Assembly (NCBI GenBank): GCA_017998575.1 | Contig: JAGOCV010000113.1 | Span: forward strand, 1-11,230 | Length of the DNA: 11,230 bases | Direction of reading: 5' to 3' | Source: Burkholderiaceae bacterium | Lineage (GTDB): Bacteria > Pseudomonadota > Gammaproteobacteria > Burkholderiales > Burkholderiaceae | Notes under the pieces: model-generated | Told to the model about the DNA's origin: nothing | Database searches by the model: none | The model's input: only the letters and a program-made list of their open reading frames with translations | Position numbers and translations under genes: made by a program | In this document: piece by piece, positions 7,101 through 11,230 of the stretch | Layout of the letters: each line of letters starts with the position of its first letter | Position numbering within the stretch: position 1 is the stretch's first letter

Positions 7101-7510
7101 TGGTTGTCGAGCACCTGCTTCGTGCTGGCGCTGTCGAAGCGGATGACCTGCGCGCCGCTGCTGGTGATCAGGCCGCTGTTGAGGATGTAGACCGTGGCGT
7201 TGGAGCCATCGACGTCGATGGCGCGCCCGGTGCCCGTCTGCTCGATGGTGCCGGCGTTGGTCAGCGTCGTCACGCCGTTGCGGATGCGCACGCCGCGGTC
7301 GCCGCCGCCGACCGAGATCTTGCCGCCGGCCTCCACGACACCGGCACCGCCGGCGATCGTGCTGGTCGTGGTCCGGGTCGTGCCCGTCGCGACAGTGAAG
7401 TCCTGCGCGTGCACGGGCGCGGCGAACAGCGTGGCCAGTGCGGCGGCCACCGGCAGCAGGGAGAACGAAGCAGCGTGAGCGCGAGAGGGATGGGGTCGTT
7501 GTGCGGGCAT
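4199..7510 (-). CDS. Autotransporter (type Va secretion) with beta-helix passenger and C-terminal outer-membrane barrel
   Basis: This 1103-residue protein is predicted to be surface-exposed or secreted. Residues 1-36 form a Sec signal peptide (basic start, hydrophobic SLLPVAAALATLFA, cleavage after APVHAQ). The passenger (about 37-720) has many turns of the N-x-GTI type (TNAGTIE 84-90, DNQGTIW 135-141, LNHGTITG 242-249, INHGTITG 330-337, ENWGTIRG 379-386), as expected of a beta-helix. Three Gly-Asp-rich segments (GAGNDLLI 509-516, GSGDDTLRL 532-540, GGQGIDLLQ 552-560) recall RTX-type calcium loops. Residues about 580-640 look like a passenger-associated autochaperone repeat. A linker (730-825) leads to the barrel (about 831-1103), which ends in WTF, the terminal-Phe signal for barrel assembly. 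The open frame runs on to 8251, but the ATG at 7510 directly precedes the signal peptide and the upstream part is antisense to the phosphatase gene. No strong ribosome-binding site is visible. Passenger function (adhesin or other) is unknown. Confidence 0.93.
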   Translation of the reverse strand: MPAQRPHPSRAHAASFSLLPVAAALATLFAAPVHAQDFTVATGTTRTTTSTIAGGAGVVEAGGKISVGGGDRGVRIRNGVTTLTNAGTIEQTGTGRAIDVDGSNATVYILNSGLITSSGAQVIRFDSASTKQVLDNQGTIWHTGVDVGGERAIKADGAYTTTGNQIVNGSGSNRSAVIRSNGNDAIRLGNNFTLTNWGDIFSTGRVNTSCPDYQANDVGCGADLSAADGVAIENGRRNAVILNHGTITGPRHGVDGGDPIAYAPSAHLVNVEQLIVRQADGDGVLFDVVRENGTTESVRVENPVIINYAGGTITGNNGSGVGIDGHAVVINHGTITGNYAGAGNIFNHPSDSSNGAGAGLTIANGDGDGVDIDGTAYIENWGTIRGTGAGGFDSGNNPNGADGIAAGGGTIINHTGAVIFGQTKGILIDDGAAGTAVAAGRGTADAQGAAAIIVNDGRIEGATGVAIGLVGDFADRIENGPNGVIIGGLNARPADQEGSTAAAAAVQMGAGNDLLINAGRIEGRNGLAIDLGSGDDTLRLLAGSTIVGTIDGGQGIDLLQTQGTQRFAAGTLVNFERFTVQAGTTTFDYALGAVDAVTVNEGATLRVNGGFSTAHALTVNGVLAAPEGNTLRTLAVGSYSQGAHGVLEARVGASGQSDRIVASQTADLHDGATLSIRPLGYVTSGSTWTLVSATTLGADADALRLINDSALVKYSLAVSGHDLVLSAERTATLADVAPAGLGSLGRALDTLGANSPMGNTLLARIDGQGTAAGVAESLRQLSPDTSGAVRQAAQMTAAQVFGAIADRMDQARGSAVAQGPARGLSAGNGTPGRAWVQGLGAWGEQKARAGNNGFDLEAWGLAAGMESDRGAQDVMGLSLGLNQARADGVGAGTGDDVRVKSTSIGGYLSRTAPDLTVDASVLAGYNRYDTRRAVTVGGVTEQIRGDFDGWQVGGQVELGFPFQLRQDLSGRWLVGGRANYLSTGSYTEQGGASALSVNSANATSLQSVLGAELNWATAPRSAVQLRARWLHEFGDAPDLNAAFATGGPGFTTPGIASNRDALQLGVGLRHDAGNGVTLNLRYDAEVKRGYVGHQLSARAVWTF
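6501..6786 (-). repeat. Exact short DNA repeats coding for beta-helix turns in the autotransporter passenger
   Basis: A 22-base segment at 6501-6522 recurs without change at 6765-6786, and its first 15 bases occur again at 6567-6581. All encode the NHGTITG-type turn. The identity at DNA level, beyond what the protein requires, points to internal duplication of passenger units and possible recombination between them. Confidence 0.7.
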
Positions 7511-7573
7511 GGTGGGGGGCGGTGAAGCCGCGCAGGGCGGCGCAATGGCAACCCGCGATGGTTGGCGCGCAAT

Positions 7574-7602
7574 GTGACGCTGCCGTGAAACCCGCGTGAC
7601 AG
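7574..7602 (-). promoter_or_regulatory. Three 7-bp repeats at exact 11-bp spacing, pho-box-like candidate operator
   Basis: Read on the - strand towards the autotransporter, the units are CTGTCAC (7602-7596), GTTTCAC (7591-7585) and GCGTCAC (7580-7574), each separated by 4 bp. A 7-bp unit with a 4-bp spacer is the layout of PhoB boxes, and CTGTCA is the PhoB half-site core. Spacers here are GC-rich (GCGG, GGCA), unlike the AT-rich spacers of E. coli boxes. The last unit ends 63 bp before the autotransporter ATG. The site could equally serve another OmpR-family regulator, or the divergent phosphatase gene. Confidence 0.45.
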
Positions 7603-7650
7603 TTGCGCACGCGCGGCGGCGGTGCCACCGGATGCGCCCGCACGGGCCCG

Positions 7651-7656
7651 CATAAT
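7651..7656 (+). promoter_or_regulatory. Possible -10 element of the phosphatase gene
   Basis: CATAAT matches the sigma-70 -10 consensus at five of six positions and lies 44 bp before the ATG of the phosphatase gene in otherwise very GC-rich DNA. No convincing -35 is present at 16-18 bp spacing (the 17-bp position reads CCGGAT), so an activator or a weak promoter would be needed. Confidence 0.4.
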
Positions 7657-7700
7657 CGGGCGCTGCTTTTCGTTCCCGTATCCCCGAAGGAAGTTTTCCC

Positions 7701-8375
7701 ATGCCGCGATTCGACGCCGTCCTCTTCGACTGCGATGGCGTGCTCGTCGACAGCGAGCCCATCACCAACGGTGTGCTGCGCGACATGCTCGAAGAGATGG
7801 GCTGGCGCCTCACGCTGGCCGAGTGCATGGCCATCTTCACCGGCAAGACGGTGAAGGACGAGACCGAACGCATCGCCCGCGAAACCGGAACGCGCATCGA
7901 CGAGCCCTGGCTGGTGGCATTCCGCGAGCGCCGCAACGAGCGGCTCGAACGCGAGTTACAGGCCGTGCGCGGCGTGGTCGATGCCGTGGCGCGCGTGCAT
8001 GCGCACCACGCCGGCCGCATCGCCTGCGCCAGCGGCGCCGACCGCTTCAAGGTCGAGCTGCAACTGGCCAAGTGCGGCCTGATGCCGTACTTCAGCGGCA
8101 ACATCTTCAGCGGCCACGAGATGCCGCGCTCCAAGCCCTTCCCCGACGTGTACCTGGCCGCCGCCGCCCACCTGGGCGCCGATCCGGCGCGCTGCGCCGT
8201 GGTCGAGGACACGGTGACCGGCGCCACCGCCGGCGTGGCGGCCGGCTGCACGGTGTTCGGCTACAGCCCGCCCGAGGCCGGCCATGACGCGCCGGCGGCC
8301 CTGCGCGCAGCGGGCGTTGTGCAGGTGTTCACGCACATGGACGAATTGCCGGCGCTGCTGGCACAGGCGGCCTGA
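7701..8375 (+). CDS. HAD-superfamily phosphatase, beta-phosphoglucomutase/Gph-like
   Basis: This cytoplasmic protein of 224 aa belongs to haloacid-dehalogenase subfamily IA. Motif I is FDCDGVLVDSE (9-19), with Asp10 as the nucleophile and Asp12 as the general acid. The alpha-helical cap follows (about 16-90). Motif II is CASG with Ser111. Motif III is Lys145 in RSKPFPDVYL, and motif IV is VVEDTVTG with Glu169 and Asp170 for magnesium binding. Members hydrolyse small phosphate esters (sugar phosphates, phosphoglycolate, FMN and others) or isomerise beta-glucose phosphate; the sequence alone does not choose among them. The cap residues do not point me to a named enzyme, so no symbol is given. 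The start is well supported by GAAGGAAG (7686-7693) eight bases upstream. The gene is divergent from the autotransporter and convergent with the SUMF1 lipoprotein, so it is probably a single-gene transcript. Confidence 0.93.
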   Translation: MPRFDAVLFDCDGVLVDSEPITNGVLRDMLEEMGWRLTLAECMAIFTGKTVKDETERIARETGTRIDEPWLVAFRERRNERLERELQAVRGVVDAVARVHAHHAGRIACASGADRFKVELQLAKCGLMPYFSGNIFSGHEMPRSKPFPDVYLAAAAHLGADPARCAVVEDTVTGATAGVAAGCTVFGYSPPEAGHDAPAALRAAGVVQVFTHMDELPALLAQAA

Positions 8376-8378
8376 TCG

Positions 8379-8396
8379 CGCCGCACACGCGCGGCG
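8379..8396. terminator. Short hairpin between convergent genes
   Basis: CGCCGC (8379-8384) and GCGGCG (8391-8396) are exact reverse complements with a 6-nt loop and fill the 21-bp gap between the phosphatase stop and the last codon of the opposing gene. It could slow transcription from both sides, but it has no T tract and such short GC palindromes arise often in this base composition. Confidence 0.35.
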
Positions 8397-9434
8397 TCAG
8401 CGCGCCTCGCGCACCAGCCTGAACCCCACCAGCGGATACCGCGTCGCTTCGGTGTTGATGTTGCGGTAGGCGCAGCGCGCGTAGATCGGCCACGTGTGCC
8501 ACGAGCCGCCGCGGCGCACGCGCACGTGGCCTTCGGCCGGGCCCTGCGGGTCGTCGGTGGGCGACTTCGCGTACCAGTCGTCGCCGTACCAGTCGGATGT
8601 CCATTCCCACACGTTGCCGTGCATGTCGAAGAGGCCGAAGGCGTTGGGCGCGAAGCGGCCCACCGGCGCGGTGAAGGCATGGCCGTCGCGCCCGGGCAGC
8701 GCCTCGTGCGCCCACTTGGGCCAGTGCGCTGCCGCGTCCTGGTCGAACAGGTTGGCGGCGCCGGTGAGTGCGCGCGGGTCGTCGCCGCTCTGGTAGCGCG
8801 TGGTCTGGCCGGCGCGGCAGGCGTATTCCCATTCGGCCTCGGTCGGCAGCCGGTAGGTGCGGCCTTCCTGCGCCGACAGCCAGCGCGCCATGGCCACGGC
8901 GTCGCGCCAGGTCACGTTGGTCACCGGGTGGTCGTCGCCCTGCGCGAAGCCGGGCCACTGCCATGAATAGCGCGGATCGCGCCCCTCGAACGCATCGCCG
9001 GTGCGGTTCACGTCCTGCGCGAAGGCGGCGTTGTAGCCGAAGCCGCCCGTGCCGTCGGCGATGGATTCGGGCACGTGGCCCGAGGCCTGCACGAAGGCGC
9101 GGAACTGCGCCACCGTCACCTCGTGCCGCGCCATCTCGAAATCGCGCGTGATGCGCACCCGGTGGCGCGGCGCCTCGTCGGCCAGGTCGGCGTAGCGTTT
9201 CGGGTCGTCGAACGGAAAGTCGGCGCGCTGCGCGTCGGCCGTTTCGTCGCTGCCCATCATGAAGCCCCCGGCGGGGATGCGGATGAACTGGAGGCCGAGG
9301 GTGTCGGTGGCCACATGGAACGGGCCGGGCGCGGGCGCCGTATGCGCGCATCCAGCGGCCAGCCACGCCGCCGCAGCGGCCCAGCACAGCGATTGAAGGC
9401 TGCGGCGGATGGATGCGATGTCGATGCGTCTCAT
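8397..9434 (-). CDS. Lipoprotein with formylglycine-generating-enzyme-like (SUMF1/EgtB/PvdO) domain
   Basis: The protein has 345 aa. The N-terminus is a lipoprotein signal: basic MRR...RR, hydrophobic CWAAAAAWL and lipobox LAAGC, with Cys29 as the lipidated residue, so it is probably membrane-anchored facing the periplasm. The rest (about 45-345) is one SUMF1 domain: FIRIPAGGFMMGS (50-62), the EAPRHRVRITRDFEMARHEV region (87-106), NVTWRDAVAMARWL (173-186), YRLPTEAEWEYACRAG (194-209), GLFDMHGNVWEWTSDWY (267-283), and RRGGSW...YRN leading to VGFRLVREAR at the end. True sulfatase-activating enzymes carry a catalytic Cys pair shortly after GGS; here those positions are Thr and Ala (GGSWHTWPIYARCAYR), and the single Cys321 is displaced. 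It is thus more like the non-FGE members of the fold, whose roles vary. The frame opens at 9512, but the ATG at 9434 fits the signal peptide and has AAGG seven bases upstream. Confidence 0.9.
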   Translation of the reverse strand: MRRIDIASIRRSLQSLCWAAAAAWLAAGCAHTAPAPGPFHVATDTLGLQFIRIPAGGFMMGSDETADAQRADFPFDDPKRYADLADEAPRHRVRITRDFEMARHEVTVAQFRAFVQASGHVPESIADGTGGFGYNAAFAQDVNRTGDAFEGRDPRYSWQWPGFAQGDDHPVTNVTWRDAVAMARWLSAQEGRTYRLPTEAEWEYACRAGQTTRYQSGDDPRALTGAANLFDQDAAAHWPKWAHEALPGRDGHAFTAPVGRFAPNAFGLFDMHGNVWEWTSDWYGDDWYAKSPTDDPQGPAEGHVRVRRGGSWHTWPIYARCAYRNINTEATRYPLVGFRLVREAR

Positions 9435-9633
9435 GGCGAGGCCTTGCGTCGTGGGATCGGCTGGGTGGCAGGGAAGGGCTTGCGGATGTCGGCGCAGAAG
9501 GCGCCGTTCCATTTTGCGCGCGGCATGGCCGTGCCGCTCCAGTTGATTCGCCGTCCCGTACTGTCGGAGCGTGCGCGACGGCAGTCGCTGGCCCGGGCGG
9601 CCGACATCCAGGTGGATTGATCGCCGCGCGCTG
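9435..9633. other. Spacer between hybrid kinase and SUMF1 lipoprotein
   Basis: The 199-bp gap separates two - strand genes. I see no convincing gene, no clear promoter and no strong terminator. GCCCGGGC (9591-9598) is a simple palindrome. The length makes a separate promoter for the lipoprotein likely, but the sequence does not reveal it. Confidence 0.4.
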
Positions 9634-11230
9634 TCAGACCGAGGCCAGCATCCCCTTCACGCGCACTGCGAGCGCGGCCACGGGGAACGGCTTGGTCATC
9701 ACCGCCATCCCGGGCTCCATGAGGCCATTGCCCACGGCGGCGTTCTCGGCGTAGCCGGTGATGAAAAGCACCGGCAGGCCCGGCGTGTGGCGGCGGGCGG
9801 CGTCGGCCACCTGGCGGCCGTTCATGCCGCCCGGCAGGCCCACGTCGGTGATCAGCAGGTCGACGCGCTGGCGCTCGTCCTTCAGGCGCTGCAGGCCCTC
9901 GGCGCCATCGCGGGCGGTGAGCACGCGGTAGCCGGCTTCTTCCAGCACGTCGGCAAGCATCACGCGCAGCATCTCCTCGTCATCGATCAGCAGCACCGTC
10001 TGGCCGCCACCGCTGGGCAGCGGCTGCGGTGCTGAGGCCGAGACATCGGCGACGGCGGCGCCATGGTGGCGCGGCAGGTACAGATGCATCGTTGTGCCCG
10101 CGCCCGGCGCCGACAGCACGTCCACCTGCCCGCCCGACTGCTGCACGAAGCCATACACCATCGACAGCCCCAGTCCCGTGCCCTGGCCCTGCGGCTTGGT
10201 GGTGTAGAAGGGCTCGAAGATACGGGACATGTCATCGGGCGCGATGCCTCTGCCCGTATCTGCCACCGAAAGACGCACGTAGTCGCCTGCCGGCAGCGTC
10301 AGGCGCTGCGCCTCGTCCGCGCGGACTTCGACGCTGGCGGTGGTGATGCAGAGCGTTCCGCCACCGGGCGCCATGGCGTCGCGCGCGTTGATGCACAGGT
10401 TGAGCAGCGCGTTCTCCAGCTGAGGCGCGTCGATGCGCGTGGGCCAGGCGTCGGGCGCGGCGTCGATGCGCAACTGCACGTCGGGGCCGACGCTGCGCAG
10501 GATGAGCTCGGTCATGCCGTGCACCAGCGCATTCACGTCGGTGGGCCGGGGGTCGAGTGTCTGCCGGCGCGAGAAGGCCAGCAGCCGGTGCGTGAGCGAT
10601 GCCGCGCGTTGCACGGCGCTCTCGCCCATTTCCACGTAGCGCCGCAGGTCGCCGGGCGGCGCGCCACGATCCAGATGCACCTGCAGCGTCTGCAGGCTGC
10701 CGCCGATGGCCATCAGCAGGTTGTTGAAATCGTGCGCGATGCCGCCCGTGAGCTGGCCCACGGCTTCCATCTTCTGGGCGTGGCGCAGGGCTTCGAGTGT
10801 GGCGGCCAGCGCGGCCTCGCCGCGCACGCGCTCCGAGATGTCGTTGCCCGTGAGGAAGGCGCCGGTCTGAGTGCCGTCGGGTGCGCGAAGCACCTCGAAG
10901 CTCATCTCGAAGGCAGTGCGCATGGCGCCCTCGCCCCAGTCGTGCACCAGCTTGAACGACTCGCCCGCCAGCGCCCGGCGCCAGAGCGCGAGGGCGGCGT
11001 CACGCTGGGCGTCGGGCAGCCGGGCCAGCACGTCCAGCAGGCTGTCGCCGACGACCGGACTCACACCGAAGATGCGCGCATAGGCACGCGCGCAGGAACT
11101 GTTGATGGCCAGGAAGCGGTAGTCGGCATCGACCACCTGGATCTCGGCGTCGGTGGTCTCCACGATGCGCGCCAGCGTGTCGCGCTCGGCGGTGCGCTCG
11201 GCCAGTGCCGCCTGCGTCATGGCATGCAGC
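9634..11230 (-). CDS. Hybrid sensor histidine kinase with PAS, kinase and receiver domains (5' end outside window)
   Basis: The frame is open to the window edge and the residues before the first Met in view (LHAM...) look like a continuing coiled coil, so the N-terminus is probably missing. Counting from the Met at 11220, a helical stretch (1-20) leads to a PAS domain (about 20-135) ending in [11 protein letters not shown]. The dimerisation helix follows, with the H box [11 protein letters not shown] and phospho-acceptor His163. The ATPase domain has the N box [12 protein letters not shown] (Asn278), G1 box VADTGRGI (Asp321), F box FEPFYTTK and G2 box [15 protein letters not shown]-terminal receiver (about 407-528) has the acidic pair Asp413-Asp414, phospho-acceptor Asp459, Thr488 and Lys510, all intact. 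No membrane segment is present in the visible part. Such proteins autophosphorylate on His and pass phosphate to the receiver Asp; with no output domain, the signal must leave through another protein. The PAS ligand is unknown and no partner regulator is in the window. Confidence 0.93.
   Translation of the reverse strand, partial: LHAMTQAALAERTAERDTLARIVETTDAEIQVVDADYRFLAINSSCARAYARIFGVSPVVGDSLLDVLARLPDAQRDAALALWRRALAGESFKLVHDWGEGAMRTAFEMSFEVLRAPDGTQTGAFLTGNDISERVRGEAALAATLEALRHAQKMEAVGQLTGGIAHDFNNLLMAIGGSLQTLQVHLDRGAPPGDLRRYVEMGESAVQRAASLTHRLLAFSRRQTLDPRPTDVNALVHGMTELILRSVGPDVQLRIDAAPDAWPTRIDAPQLENALLNLCINARDAMAPGGGTLCITTASVEVRADEAQRLTLPAGDYVRLSVADTGRGIAPDDMSRIFEPFYTTKPQGQGTGLGLSMVYGFVQQSGGQVDVLSAPGAGTTMHLYLPRHHGAAVADVSASAPQPLPSGGGQTVLLIDDEEMLRVMLADVLEEAGYRVLTARDGAEGLQRLKDERQRVDLLITDVGLPGGMNGRQVADAARRHTPGLPVLFITGYAENAAVGNGLMEPGMAVMTKPFPVAALAVRVKGMLASV

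Noticed and set aside
4052..7525. A 1157-codon open frame on the + strand, antisense to the autotransporter
   Set aside because: Its translation is dominated by Ala, Arg, Val, Gly, His and Asp in runs with no domain or signal; it mirrors the autotransporter codons, which have a clear signal peptide, helix repeats and barrel. Long antisense frames are expected at this GC content.
7547..7566. Inverted repeat CAACC...GGTTG before the autotransporter as a riboswitch or operator
   Set aside because: The stem is only five contiguous base pairs, too short to support a regulatory claim in this composition.
7511..8251. N-terminal extension of the autotransporter frame up to 8251
   Set aside because: The added residues are low-complexity Ser/Arg/Thr sequence antisense to a well-supported phosphatase gene, and the Sec signal peptide begins at the ATG at 7510.
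9435..9512. Longer start of the SUMF1 lipoprotein at 9512
   Set aside because: It would put 26 residues before a normal lipoprotein signal; the ATG at 9434 has AAGG at proper spacing and gives a standard signal.
1..11230. CRISPR, tRNA, rRNA, insertion sequence, phage, toxin-antitoxin or defence genes
   Set aside because: I looked on both strands and found no spaced identical repeats, cloverleaf, transposase, integrase or paired small genes that would support any of these.

Overview
The window is very GC-rich and densely coding. Its gene content is that of a Gram-negative bacterium: a periplasmic-binding-protein TRAP transporter, a type V autotransporter with a C-terminal outer-membrane barrel, and proteins with lipoprotein signal peptides. 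Codon use, GC level and spacer sequences suggest a betaproteobacterium of the Comamonadaceae (Variovorax or Acidovorax-like). That placement is inferred from general familiarity and was not tested.

Layout. Positions 1-3181 (+ strand) hold a TRAP transporter operon: the 3' end of a DctP-type substrate-binding protein, a 113-bp spacer with two perfect GC-rich hairpins, a DctQ-type small permease, and a DctM-type large permease that overlaps the small permease by four bases (ATGA). The large permease is unusually long (671 aa) because of an acidic, proline-rich insert with decapeptide repeats. A 121-bp convergent spacer follows. On the - strand, reading from 7510 down to 3303, lie an autotransporter of 1103 aa and then a small alpha/beta-hydrolase with a lipoprotein-type signal whose start codon is abnormal. 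A 190-bp divergent region (7511-7700) separates the autotransporter from a HAD-family phosphatase on the + strand (7701-8375). That region holds three GTGA-headed repeats at exact 11-bp spacing, similar in layout to a pho box or other OmpR-family operator. Convergent to the phosphatase is a lipoprotein with a formylglycine-generating-enzyme (SUMF1) fold that lacks the catalytic cysteines (9434-8397, - strand). The right end carries a PAS-histidine kinase-receiver hybrid protein (- strand), cut by the window edge.

The transporter genes form one functional unit: the binding protein captures an organic acid in the periplasm and the two membrane subunits import it using an ion gradient. The autotransporter and hydrolase probably share a transcript. 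Nothing ties the phosphatase, SUMF1 lipoprotein or hybrid kinase to each other beyond position. I see no tRNA, rRNA, CRISPR array, insertion sequence or phage gene. The genes are mostly ordinary chromosomal families. The points most worth a second look are the DctM insert, the hairpins between transporter genes, the 11-bp repeats before the autotransporter, and the broken or non-canonical start of the hydrolase.
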